From the NCBI GenBank assembly GCA_963724435.1, contig CAVRUN010000021.1, positions 114,730 to 178,729 of the forward strand: a stretch of 64,000 nucleotides of DNA. Reading direction: 5' to 3'. Under the pieces are notes generated by a model. The model ran no database searches. It saw only the letters and a list, made by a program, of their open reading frames with translations, and was not told the origin of the DNA. The DNA is from AP-15 sp963724435 (GTDB taxonomy: Bacteria; Pseudomonadota; Alphaproteobacteria; ATCC43930; CGMCC-115725). The translations under genes and the position numbers were made by a program. Numbering within the stretch: position 1 is the stretch's first letter; each line of letters starts with the position of its first letter. Of this stretch, positions 55,770 to 64,000 are shown one piece after another.

Positions 55770-55822
55770 CTCGCCGTTTTCCTTCCCTGAGCGCATAAGT
55801 GAGGCATCGTCGGGGATTGAGG

Positions 55823-57454
55823 TCACGCCGGCTCGGCGATCATTTCGATCGCATGGCAAGGGCATTGCTCAAAGCAGACCGCGCACCCGGTGCATTTGCC
55901 GTAATCGTAGCGATAGCGCCGTCCGGGGCCGAGTTTGACGATCGCGTCCTCGGGACAGGCGGCATAGCAATTGTCGCATTCGAAGCAATTGCCGCAGGAT
56001 AGGCAACGCTGGGCTTCATAACGCGCCTGCCGCTCGTCGAGCCCGGCGACGACTTCTTCAAACCCGCCGACCCGCTCGGCGCCGGCCAGCATCGACTGCG
56101 CGGTGGGCGCTACATCGGTGAACATCGGGAGGTACAGCATCTCGAACGAGACGAGCGGTACCGTCGCCGGCTCGGCATAAGTACTGCCCCGCAGCCATGC
56201 ATCGATATTGCGCGCGGCGCGCCTGCCGTGACCCACCGCCACGGTCACGGTGCGTTCGCTCGGCACCATGTCGCCGCCGGCGAAGATACCGGGATGCCCG
56301 GTCATCAGCTGCGGATCGACGATTACCGTCCCGTCGGCCTTGAATTCGATCCCTGGCACTTGGCGCAGAAAGGCGCTTTCGGCCTGCTGGCCGAGCGCCA
56401 ATACCACGGCGTCAGCTTCGAGCGTTTCGATTTCACCGGTCGGCTGCGGCCTACCGTTATCGTCGAGCGTCATGCGCTCAACCGTCAGGGAGGGGCCAAT
56501 GATCTCCTTGATACTGGTGAGCCACTTGATTTTGACGCCTTCCTCGATCGCCTCGTCGGCCTCGAAAGCGCGCGCCGGCATGTGCGCCCGGTCGCGGTGA
56601 TAGATGATCAGCGCCTCATCGGCCCCAAGCCGACGTGCCGTGCGCGCCGCATCCATCGCCGTATTGCCGCCACCATAGATCACAACCCGTCGACCAAGTC
56701 GCGGCGCCTCGCCGGCATCGGCGCTGCGCAAAAACGGCACGGCGTCGAGCACTTTTGCCGCATCGCGCGCCGGGATCTCGATATGCCGGCTGACATGGGC
56801 GCCGATCGCGACAAAGACGGCGTCAAACCCGCCGCCGTGGCGCTCGGCGAGGATGTCCTCGACCTTGTGGTTGAGGGTGATCTTTACCCCGATCTCCTCA
56901 ATGCGATGGATCTCGGTCATCAACTCGGCGCGGGGCAGCCGGTAGGTTGGGATGCCGAAATGCATCATGCCGCCGGGTACCGGCCCGGCTTCCTTGATCT
57001 CGACCGCGTACCCCAATCGGGCGAGATGATAAGCTGCCGAGAGCCCGCTCGGTCCGGCGCCGACGACAAGGACGCGCTTGCCGCTCGGCGGCGCATCGAT
57101 CGGCAGCCTCCAGTCCTCCGCTGCCGCGAGGTCCCCGAGAAAGCGCTCGACCGCGTGGATGCTGACGGGGGCGTCGAGCGCATCACGATTGCACGATTGT
57201 TCGCAGGGGTGATAGCAGACGCGACCGTGCACCGCCGGCAGCGGGTTGTCGCGCACCAGTGTCTCCCAGGCTGCGCGGTATTTGCCCGCTTGGGCAAGGG
57301 CGAGCCAGGCTTGGATCTGCTCCCCTGCCGGACAGGCGTTGTCGCAAGGGGGCAGTAGATCGACAAAAACCGGCCGCGTTGTGCGGAACGGACCGGTCCC
57401 AAGCTCCCCGGTCAGATCGATCCGTGGCGTGATGTCACTCAGCTTTTGCAGCAT
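55823..57454 (-). CDS. GltD/NfnB-like NAD(P)H-dependent oxidoreductase with C-terminal ferredoxin domain
   Basis: 543-residue flavoprotein related to the glutamate-synthase small subunit. N-terminal Fe-S domain with Cys37, Cys41, Cys80, Cys84 and Cys88 (CDNACPAG, CYHPCEQSC). FAD motif VVGAGPSGLSAAYHL at 131-145, a second dinucleotide site YGGGNTAMDAARTARRLG near 270, and GIFAGGDMVP near the C-terminal FAD contact. Two extra cluster motifs end the protein: CLSCGNCFECDNCYAACP and CTGCAVCFEQCP. Together with nifJ it could pass electrons between ferredoxin and NAD(P)H. First gene of the leftward nifJ unit, controlled from the FNR/FixK-box region. Confidence 0.93.
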   Translation of the reverse strand: MLQKLSDITPRIDLTGELGTGPFRTTRPVFVDLLPPCDNACPAGEQIQAWLALAQAGKYRAAWETLVRDNPLPAVHGRVCYHPCEQSCNRDALDAPVSIHAVERFLGDLAAAEDWRLPIDAPPSGKRVLVVGAGPSGLSAAYHLARLGYAVEIKEAGPVPGGMMHFGIPTYRLPRAELMTEIHRIEEIGVKITLNHKVEDILAERHGGGFDAVFVAIGAHVSRHIEIPARDAAKVLDAVPFLRSADAGEAPRLGRRVVIYGGGNTAMDAARTARRLGADEALIIYHRDRAHMPARAFEADEAIEEGVKIKWLTSIKEIIGPSLTVERMTLDDNGRPQPTGEIETLEADAVVLALGQQAESAFLRQVPGIEFKADGTVIVDPQLMTGHPGIFAGGDMVPSERTVTVAVGHGRRAARNIDAWLRGSTYAEPATVPLVSFEMLYLPMFTDVAPTAQSMLAGAERVGGFEEVVAGLDERQARYEAQRCLSCGNCFECDNCYAACPEDAIVKLGPGRRYRYDYGKCTGCAVCFEQCPCHAIEMIAEPA

Positions 57455-57561
57455 CCCGATTGCCTTGAAACGACCTTTCCCGCAGCCGAGTGCGGAAGAC
57501 GGCCGATCGGCACGTCTAACCGTACCAAGCGTATTGATGGCGAAACTCAGGACTTGCTTCG

Positions 57562-57575
57562 TTGATCTGGGTCAA
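57562..57575. promoter_or_regulatory. FNR/FixK-type box TTGAT-CTGG-GTCAA
   Basis: TTGATCTGGGTCAA fits the TTGAT-N4-ATCAA consensus with one change. Its centre is about 114 bp from the GltD-like ATG and 105 bp from the ppsA ATG. It is the first of two boxes in the divergent promoter. Confidence 0.75.
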
Positions 57576-57601
57576 TACGGAGCGGACCGGCCGCACGGCA
57601 A

Positions 57602-57615
57602 CTGATCCAGATCAA
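57602..57615. promoter_or_regulatory. FNR/FixK-type box CTGAT-CCAG-ATCAA
   Basis: One mismatch from TTGAT-N4-ATCAA. Its centre is about 65 bp upstream of the ppsA ATG, compatible with a -41.5 activator position and a short leader of about 25 bases. Second box of the pair. Confidence 0.7.
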
Positions 57616-57673
57616 CGCGTGGATCGCCCCAGGGTGTCAAACCGCCACCGAGCGAGAATGGGAGTCGGGTACG

Positions 57674-60095
57674 ATGGCAGTAGAAAGCTGGGTCCGATGG
57701 TTTGATGACATCCGGCTCAAGGACGTCGCGACGGTTGGCGGCAAGACCGCGTCCTTGGGTGAACTGCATGCACTGCTCAACGGCCGCGTTCCGGACGGCT
57801 TTGCGCTGAGCGCCGAGGCCTATCGCGCCGCGCTCGTTGCGGCCGGGGTCGAGGACGAGTTGCGCCGGTTGTTGTCGAATTTTGATCATCATGACGTGGC
57901 GTTGCTCGCTGAGCGCGCTGCTGCTGCGCGTCGGCTAGTATACGAAGCGACCGGGAATGCGCGCCTGCGCGAGGAGATTGCCGCAGCCTATCGTGCGCTC
58001 GAACAGAAATGCGGCCGCCGGGTCGCGGTCGCCGTGCGCAGCTCGGCCACCGCCGAGGATCTCCCGACCGCCAGCTTTGCCGGACAGCACGAGAGCTTTT
58101 TGAATGTGCGTGGCGCCCAGGATGTGATCGAGGCTTGCCGGCGTTGTTTCGCCTCGATCTTTACCGACCGCGCGATCGTGTACCGGATCGACAACGGGTT
58201 TGATCATTTCAAGGTGGCGCTGTCGGTCGGCGTCATGAAGATGGTCCGCGCCGACCTTGCGGCGAGCGGTGTGATCTTTACGCTCGACACCGAATCCGGG
58301 TTTCGCGACGTGGTCTTTGTCACCGGATCGTGGGGCCTTGGGGAGAACATCGTGCAGGGCAAGGTCGATCCGGACGAGTTCTACGTCCACAAGCCAACCT
58401 TTCGCCTCGGCTACCGCGCAGTACTGAGCCACGCGCTCGGGACCAAACAGTTGCGGCTGGTCTACGCTCGCGACCATGGCGCCGACAGCACCCGCAACCT
58501 GCGCACGCGGCGGGCCGAGCGCGAGAGGTTCTGCCTTGCCGATAACGAGGTGCTGGAGCTTGCGGATTATGCGATCCGCATCGAGGACCACTACTCAAAG
58601 CTGGCCGATCAGCCGATGCCGATGGACATCGAATGGGCCAAGGATGGCGAAGACGGCAAGCTCTACATTCTCCAAGCTCGGCCGGAAACCGTGGCCTCAC
58701 GCCGCGCCGCGGGGAATTTCGAAACCTTCACGTTGAAGGCTAGCGGCCCGGTGCTGGCGACCGGCCGTGCGGTCGGAGAAAAAATCGCATCGGGCGCGGC
58801 GCGGCTGGTCATCGATGCGCGCAGCCTTTCCGCGTTCGCGCCGGGAGAAGTTCTGGTTGCCGAAGTCGACCAGCCCCGATTGGGAGCCGGTCATGAAGAC
58901 CGCGGCAGCGATCGTCACCAGTCATGGCGGGCGCACCTGCCACGCGGCCATCGTTGCCCGCGAACTTGGGGTACCGGCGGTGGTCGGCGCCGAGGGGGCC
59001 GTCGAGCGGCTCGCGAGCGGGCGGACGGTAACCGTCAGCTGCGCCGATGGCGAGGTCGGCAAAGTCTATGACGGCCGCTTGCCGTTCGAGGTCGCGTCGG
59101 TCTCGGCGACCGCCGTGCCGCGGCCGCGCACCGAGATCATGGTCAATCTCGGCAATCCCGAACTCGCCTATCACACCGCGATGCTGCCCAATGACGGCGT
59201 CGGGCTCGCGCGTATGGAGTTCATCATCAGCGAGCACATCGGCAGTCCATCCGATGGCGCTGGTCGAGCCGGACAAGGTCACCTCACAGGCGGCGCGCGC
59301 CGACGATCGCGCCGGCTGGTAAAAAACTACCAACACCCGGCGGATTTCTTCATTGAGAAATTGTCGGAGGGGGTCGGCACGATTGCCGCCGCCTTTTATC
59401 CGAAGCCGGTCATCATCCGGCTGTCCGATTTTAAGACCAATGAATATGCCAGCCTGATCGGCGGCGCCTCCTTCGAGCCCAAGGAAGACAATCCGATGCT
59501 CGGGTTTCGCGGTGCGTCGCGCTACGCCCATCCGGCCTATGCCGCCGGCTTCGCGCTCGAATGCCAGGCTCTCGCCCGCGTGCGCGACAAAATGGGGCTG
59601 ACCAATCTGCGCGTCATGGTGCCGTTCTGCCGCCGCGTCGCCGAGGGCAAGGCCGTGATCGAGGCCATGGCCAAGAATGGGCTGAAGCGCGGCGACAACG
59701 GCCTCGAAATCTTCGTGATGTGCGAGATCCCGAACAACGTGATCGAAATCGATGCCTTTGCCGGACTGTTCGATGGCTTTTCGATCGGCTCGAACGATCT
59801 GACGCAGCTGACGCTTGGCGTCGACCGTGATTCGGAGATCGTCGCTTTTGATTTCGACGAGCGCGACCCCGGCATGCTTGAAATGCTGCGGCTGGCGGTG
59901 ACCGGCGCCAAGCGCAACCATCGCCATGTCGGGATATGCGGCGAGGCGCCGGCGAATTATCCCGAGATCGCGCGCTTTCTTGCCGAACTCGGCATCGATT
60001 CGATCAGCGTCAACGCTGCCAGCCTGTTGCGCACGATGACCGTCGTCCACGAGGCCGAACAAGCGGCGGTCCACGCCGCGGCAGCAGCCGAGTAG
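57674..60095 (+). CDS. ppsA: Phosphoenolpyruvate synthase (pyruvate, water dikinase), three apparent frameshifts
   Basis: PEP synthase: pyruvate + ATP + H2O to PEP + AMP + Pi. From ATG 57674 the ATP-grasp domain reads intact (VGGKTASLGELHALL, VAVRSSATAEDLPTASFAGQ, GSWGLGENIVQGKVDPDEFYVHK, ILQARPETV). One extra base near 58868 then moves the frame: SPDWEPVMKTAAAIVTSHGG and RTCHAAIVARELGVPAVVG, holding the phosphohistidine. A second shift near 59244 and a third near 59317 bracket the natural HPMALVEPDKVTSQAARA. The PEP-binding domain follows intact (FSIGSNDLTQLTLGVDRDS) to TAG 60095. Total length about 800 residues, as expected. Motifs survive in all frames, so indels in the sequence are more likely than true loss. 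Confidence 0.88.
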
Positions 60096-60105
60096 GCCTC
60101 GAGCA

Positions 60106-61059
60106 GTGGCCGCAATCGTGACCCTGACGATGAACCCGGCGCTCGACATCGCCACCTCGACGCAGCGCGTGGAACCGACCCATAAGCTGCGCTGCACCGA
60201 ACCGCGCTACGACCCGGGCGGCGGCGGCATCAATGTCGCGCGCGCGGTTCGCGCTTTGGGGGGCGAGGCGGCCGCAATCTTCCCGGCCGGAGGCGCTGCG
60301 GGCGAGATGATCCGCCACCTGTTGGATCAGGAAGACGTTGTCTACGACGCCGTCGCCATCGACGGGTTTACTCGCGAAAGCTTGGCGGTCGAAGAGCGCG
60401 CGACCGGCGAACAGTTCCGCTTTATTCTTCCTGGTCCCGAAATCTCCGAGCATGATCAGCAGCGCTGCCTCGACCGGCTGGCCTTGCTGGCGCCCGCGGC
60501 GAGCTACATCGTCGCGAGCGGCAGCTTGCCGCTCGGTGTCGCCGACGATTTCTACGCGCGCGTTGCGGCGCTCGCTCGATCGCTCGGGAAAAAGCTGGTT
60601 CTCGATACCTCCGGCGCGGCGCTCAAACAGGCGGGCGGCGGGATCCATATCCTCAAGCCGAGCCTGCGCGAGCTCGAGGATCTGGTCGGGCGACAGATCC
60701 GCAGCGAAGACGAGCAGGAAGGGGCTGCGCGCGAGGTCATCGGGCAGGGCCGCAGCGAAATCGTAATCCTCTCGCTTGGGGAGGCTGGCGCATTATTGGC
60801 TACGGCCGATTACTGCGAGCGGTTTCCCGCGATCTGCGGTCTCCGAGAAAAGCACCGTCGGCGCGGGCGACAGCATGCTGGCCGGGATCGTTCTCGGCCT
60901 GACCCGCGGTCTGAAACTGCCGGACGCCGTCCGCTTTGGATAGCGGCCGGCGCTGCCGCATTGCTTGGATTTGGCACCGCCTTGTGCCGGCAGACCGACG
61001 TCGACCGCCTTTACGAGCAGATGCTGCCGGCTCAGCCGGTAAAGGCCTATCCGAGATAG
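60106..61059 (+). CDS. pfkB: 6-phosphofructokinase II (PfkB family), two compensating frameshifts
   Basis: ATP-dependent sugar kinase resembling E. coli PfkB (fructose-6-phosphate kinase). From GTG 60106: TLTMNPALDIATSTQRVEPTHKLRC, GGGGINVARAVRALGG, AIFPAGGAAGEMI and ASGSLPLGVADDF. Near 60838 the frame shifts: the main frame turns into Arg-rich noise while the next frame reads VSEKSTVGAGDSMLAGIVLGLTRG, containing the catalytic GAGD motif. Near 60941 it shifts back to IAAGAAALLGFGTALCRQTDVDRLYEQML. The two shifts cancel, so the ORF looks open but lacks the catalytic Asp as written. A read error is the simplest explanation. Starts 10 bp after ppsA, probably one operon. Confidence 0.85.
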   Translation: MAAIVTLTMNPALDIATSTQRVEPTHKLRCTEPRYDPGGGGINVARAVRALGGEAAAIFPAGGAAGEMIRHLLDQEDVVYDAVAIDGFTRESLAVEERATGEQFRFILPGPEISEHDQQRCLDRLALLAPAASYIVASGSLPLGVADDFYARVAALARSLGKKLVLDTSGAALKQAGGGIHILKPSLRELEDLVGRQIRSEDEQEGAAREVIGQGRSEIVILSLGEAGALLATADYCERFPAICGLREKHRRRGRQHAGRDRSRPDPRSETAGRRPLWIAAGAAALLGFGTALCRQTDVDRLYEQMLPAQPVKAYPR

Positions 61060-61242
61060 AAGCCAAATCGCCGAAGGGGACAGAAGGAAAAACGATTAGA
61101 TCGCCTGAGACGTTTCACCTGTTCCGTCTCCCGGATTGGAAAACCGGATCTTCTACGAGGGCGAAGAGTAGAGGAGCCTCAGTAATCGGTTATGTGGAGA
61201 CAACCACTTATTTCCGGCAATTCCCTACAAGGAAGCATCAGC

Positions 61243-62278
61243 ATGAAAGCGCTAGTCTACCAGGGTCCAGGTAGGAAAGCCCTCGAAAACCGTCCGATAC
61301 CTCAGATCCCTGCGCCCACCGACGCCATTGTTAAAATCGTGCAGACAACGATTTGCGGCACCGACCTTCACATCCTGAAGGGCGACGTGCCGACCTGTGC
61401 TCCGGGCCGCATTCTCGGCCATGAGGGCGTCGGCGTGGTCGAGAAGACCGGGCCCGGGGTAACCGAATTTCACACCGGCGATCGGGTACTGATCTCCTGT
61501 ATCTCGTCATGCGGCCGCTGCGAATACTGCCGGCGCGGGATGTATTCCCACTGCATGACCGGCGGGTGGATCCTCGGCAACGCGATCGACGGTACCCAGG
61601 CTGAGTATGTGCGCACGCCGCATGCGGATACCAGGCCTTTACCACATTCCCGATGGCGCGGATGAAGAGGCGCTGGTCATGTTGAGCGACATCCTGCCGA
61701 CCGGCTCGAATGCGGTGTGTTGAACGGGAAGGTCGAGCCAGGCAGCACCGTCGCCATCGTCGGCGCCGGACCGATTGGCCTCGCGGCGCTGCTGACTGCT
61801 CAGTTCTACTCACCAGCCGAGATCATCATGATCGACCTCGACGAGAATCGGCTGCAGGTATCGAAGCGCTTCGGCGCCACGGCGACCGTCAATGCCGCCG
61901 ATGGCCGGGCAGTGGAAACCGTGATGAAGCTAAGCGGTGGACGAGGTGTCGATACGGCTATCGACCGTCGGTATTCCAACGACATTCATCACCTGCGAGA
62001 ACATCGTCGCGCCTGGAGGCACCATCGCCAATGTGGGCGTTCACGGGGTCAAAGTGGACCTCCATTTGGAACGCCTGTGGTCACAGAACATCACCATCAC
62101 CACCCGGCTGGTCGATACGGTCACCACTCCCATGTTGCTCAAGACCGTGCAGGCGCGGAAGATCGATCCTAAAGAATTGATCACGCACCGCTTCGCACTT
62201 GACCACATCCTCGACGCCTACGAGACCTTTAGCCAAGCTGGCAACACAGGGGCGCTGAAGGTCATCATCGCGGCGTAA
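61243..62278 (+). CDS. Zinc-dependent alcohol dehydrogenase (MDR family), three apparent frameshifts
   Basis: Medium-chain zinc alcohol dehydrogenase, about 345 residues when joined. From ATG 61243 (AAGGA upstream): ICGTDLHILKGDVP with the catalytic Cys, GRILGHEGVGVVEKTG with the His-Glu, and the structural zinc set CGRCEYCRRGMYSHC. Near 61628 the next frame reads LYHIPDGADEEALVMLSDILPTG. Near 61706 it moves to GVLNGKVEPGSTVAIVGAGPIGLAALLTAQ (the NAD motif). Near 61958 it moves again to VGIPTTFITCENIVAPGGTIANVGVHG and on to TAA 62278. Related to isopropanol/butanediol-type dehydrogenases; may reoxidise NADH by reducing aldehydes or ketones at low oxygen. Confidence 0.85.
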
Positions 62279-62630
62279 GGCGTCGGCCGGATGGGAGATG
62301 TGACGGCGTTACCTGCCGAATTCACATTCCATGTTCGCGTCGTTGCGAACTAGTCCAGTGGCGTCATGGCAAGGAGGGGCAGGTCCGACCGCTGTGCAGC
62401 CTTCCGCCGGGAGCCGGGAAGTACTGAGCCTCGACCACTTCAGCACAAGACTAGGCATCACGCCGATGTCGTTCTGTCAAACATTCCACGACGGTTTGAC
62501 ATGGATCAAAGCGTGCGCACGTCCGGCCGATAGCTTGCGACATCCGGGTGTCTTCGGTGTCCGTATATCTGAGCAGCAGAGCCACCGGCGGCAAAATTGG
62601 CTCCCAGGCCAACAGGAAAGGTGAACAGCA
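62279..62630. other. Leader region of gap
   Basis: 352 bp with no supported gene; an ORF at 62331-62624 has no family and atypical composition. It carries one FNR/FixK-type box (listed separately) and the gap ribosome site AGGAAAGG at 62613-62620. Confidence 0.6.
62496..62509. promoter_or_regulatory. FNR/FixK-type box TTGAC-ATGG-ATCAA
   Basis: One mismatch from TTGAT-N4-ATCAA, centred about 128 bp upstream of the gap ATG, on the correct side for activation. It matches the boxes at 57.6 kb. Confidence 0.65.
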
Positions 62631-63644
62631 ATGGCAGTCAGAATTGGGATCAACGGCTTCGGTCGTATCGGGCGACTGGTTCTGCGCGCGCTTATCGAGA
62701 ACGGACGCGATGATCTTGTCCCCGTGGCAATCAACGACCTCGGGCCCGTCGAGGCCAACGCGCATCTTTTTTGTTACGACAGCGTGCATGGACGCTTTCC
62801 CGGCCAGGTCAGAATTGAAGGCGGTTCTCTAATCATCCGCTTTCAGGGCCGGAGCTATGGACCAATCAAGGTTTCGGCAGAGAAGGACCCGACCAAGGTA
62901 CCGTTCGATGGTGTTGACGTCGCCATGGAATGCACCGGGCATTTCACAAAAAGAGAAACGGCTGCGCAGCTACTTGCCGCCGGCGCGCGCAAAGTGCTGG
63001 TCTCGGCGCCGGCTGCCGGCGCAGATGCGATCATCGTGTATGGCGTCAATGAGGAGACGATCACCCGCAATATGACAGTGATCTCCAATGCCTCGTGCAC
63101 GACAAACTGCCTCGGACCAATGGTAAAGGTTTTGCACGACGCGTTTGGCATTCTGCGCGGCTATATGGTGACGATCCATTCCTACACGGGTGACCAGCAC
63201 ACGATCGACACCCTGCACCATGATCTGCGCCGTGCCCGGGCGGCGGCGCTGTCGATGATTCCGACTGGTACCGGGGCCGCGCGGTCGATCGGTTTGGTAA
63301 TACCGGATCTCAAAGGCAAGCTAGACGGGACGGCCATCCGAGTGCCGACGCCCAACGTGTCGCTCGTCTCTCTCGACCTGGTGTTGCGGGCGCAGGCGAC
63401 AGCGTCACAGATAAACGATGCAATGAAGGCAGCCAGCCAAGAGAAGCTTCGCGGCATTCTCGACTACAGTACCGAGCAGTTGGTCAGCGTCGACTTCAAT
63501 CACAACCCGGCCTCATGCATCTTTGATGCGACACAGACCAAGGTGGTTGACGAAGGGCTCACGCACGTCACCGGCTGGTACGATAATGAATGGGGCTTTT
63601 CCTGCCGCATGTTGGATACCGCAGCACTGTTCGGCAGCCTCTAA
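62631..63644 (+). CDS. gap: Glyceraldehyde-3-phosphate dehydrogenase, type I
   Basis: Glycolytic/gluconeogenic GAPDH of 337 residues, intact. INGFGRIGR at the N-terminus, Asp36 in VAINDLGP (NAD preference), catalytic Cys156 in SNASCTTNC, His183 in TIHSYTGDQ, and the C-terminal WYDNEWGFSCRM. Ribosome site AGGAAAGG 10 bp upstream of ATG 62631. Followed after 15 bp by a broken pgk start, the classic gap-pgk order. Confidence 0.97.
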   Translation: MAVRIGINGFGRIGRLVLRALIENGRDDLVPVAINDLGPVEANAHLFCYDSVHGRFPGQVRIEGGSLIIRFQGRSYGPIKVSAEKDPTKVPFDGVDVAMECTGHFTKRETAAQLLAAGARKVLVSAPAAGADAIIVYGVNEETITRNMTVISNASCTTNCLGPMVKVLHDAFGILRGYMVTIHSYTGDQHTIDTLHHDLRRARAAALSMIPTGTGAARSIGLVIPDLKGKLDGTAIRVPTPNVSLVSLDLVLRAQATASQINDAMKAASQEKLRGILDYSTEQLVSVDFNHNPASCIFDATQTKVVDEGLTHVTGWYDNEWGFSCRMLDTAALFGSL

Positions 63645-63659
63645 ACGATCGGCGGCCGA

Positions 63660-64000
63660 ATGCGCTTTCGGACGCGCGACGAACTCGATCCGAAAGCAAA
63701 GCGGGTTCTGTTTCGCGCTGATTTACCCACCGGCCCAAGATGGCCGGGTCGCCGACCCCGCCGCGCGGGCGCTCTGCCAGGTCCTCGAACTCACCGACAA
63801 AAAAGCCCGGATCACCGTCTGTCATGATTTTCGGTCGGCCAAACGTAAATTCACGTAGGAGACGTCATTTCCGGCCAGTAGTCGCTGTGCGGCATTAGCG
63901 GCGAGCGGCGGCGCCCCTTCTGCGGCTTGGCCTCAAATTGTACCAGTTTTTGTCGATGTGCGCGCCACCATTCTCCGGACCAAGGGGTTGGCGGTCACCC
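63660..64000 (+). pseudogene. pgk: Phosphoglycerate kinase N-terminus, frameshifted and cut by window end
   Basis: ATG 63660 reads MRFRTRDELDPKAKRVLFRADL, a match to the PGK N-terminus (FRTLDD.DVKGKRVLVRVDLNVP). After that the frame fails; one frame over gives AQDGRVADPAARALCQVLELTDKKARITVCHDFRSAKRKF, the equivalent of DGRVTDxTR...SHFGRPK, then FRPVVAV in another frame. At least two or three indels are needed, and the Asn-Val-Pro and Ser-His-Phe-Gly-Arg motifs are damaged. The last 100 bases of the window are not interpretable. Placement right after gap supports the assignment. Confidence 0.6.

Noticed and set aside
56228..57358. 376-residue plus-strand ORF opposite the GltD-like gene
   Set aside because: Antisense of an obvious flavoprotein; no recognisable domain.
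58809..60197. 462-residue minus-strand ORF opposite ppsA
   Set aside because: Compositional artefact; conserved PEP synthase motifs are on the plus strand. Its openness does not argue against ppsA.
62331..62624. 97-residue ORF upstream of gap
   Set aside because: No ribosome site or family; overlaps the FNR/FixK-type box and gap leader.

Overview
The window is high-GC bacterial DNA, most likely from an alphaproteobacterium. The pointers are FNR/FixK-type boxes, dispersed palindromic repeats of the kind common in that class, several Tat-type signals on periplasmic proteins, and many importer and oxidoreductase genes. I cannot fix the genus, and no rRNA, tRNA or CRISPR array was seen.

Layout. 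1-4.8 kb: an RND efflux permease cut by the window edge, a MarR regulator and a serine hydrolase. 4.8-19.7 kb: mostly catabolic and housekeeping single genes (SDRs, acetamidase, sirtuin, FtsJ/RlmM-like methyltransferase, two-domain quinone reductase, LLM flavin enzyme, epoxide-hydrolase-like protein, TauD-type dioxygenase, nitronate monooxygenase, BNR-repeat protein, VOC protein, PurC, a secreted Tyr/Gln/Gly/Trp-rich protein and a YciA-type thioesterase). 19.8-23.7 kb: a spermidine/putrescine-type ABC importer. 24.8-30.1 kb: a three-gene operon encoding a subtilisin-like protease, a thermolysin-like metalloprotease and an MBL-fold hydrolase; this is the best candidate for an undescribed system. 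32.2-39.2 kb: a repeat-rich spacer followed by a type I restriction-modification operon, hsdR-hsdS-mntA-hepT-hsdM, with a nucleotidyltransferase/HEPN toxin-antitoxin pair lodged between hsdS and hsdM. 39.6-42.5 kb: an HpaB-type hydroxylase and a MetE-like protein. 42.9-43.9 kb: a broken membrane-anchored NTF2-like gene. 44.0-48.9 kb: a branched-chain-amino-acid-type importer with a fused permease-ATPase. 48.9-51.2 kb: a winged-helix/TPR regulator and a spacer holding two gene relics.

51.2-64 kb is a central-metabolism block that looks oxygen-regulated. A GltD-like oxidoreductase, pyruvate:ferredoxin oxidoreductase (nifJ) and a dihydroorotate-dehydrogenase-like gene read leftward. ppsA, pfkB, a zinc alcohol dehydrogenase, gap and the start of pgk read rightward. 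TTGAT-N4-ATCAA-type boxes lie in the divergent promoter and upstream of gap. Together these would connect pyruvate oxidation to reduced ferredoxin, PEP resynthesis and lower glycolysis under low oxygen.

Sequence quality matters here. At least a dozen apparent single-base frameshifts break otherwise conserved genes (marR, acetamidase, hsdS, the 43-kb gene, ppsA, pfkB, adh, pgk). Conserved motifs continue in the alternative frames and some shifts compensate each other, so many are probably read or assembly errors rather than decay. I list those genes as single features spanning the shifts.
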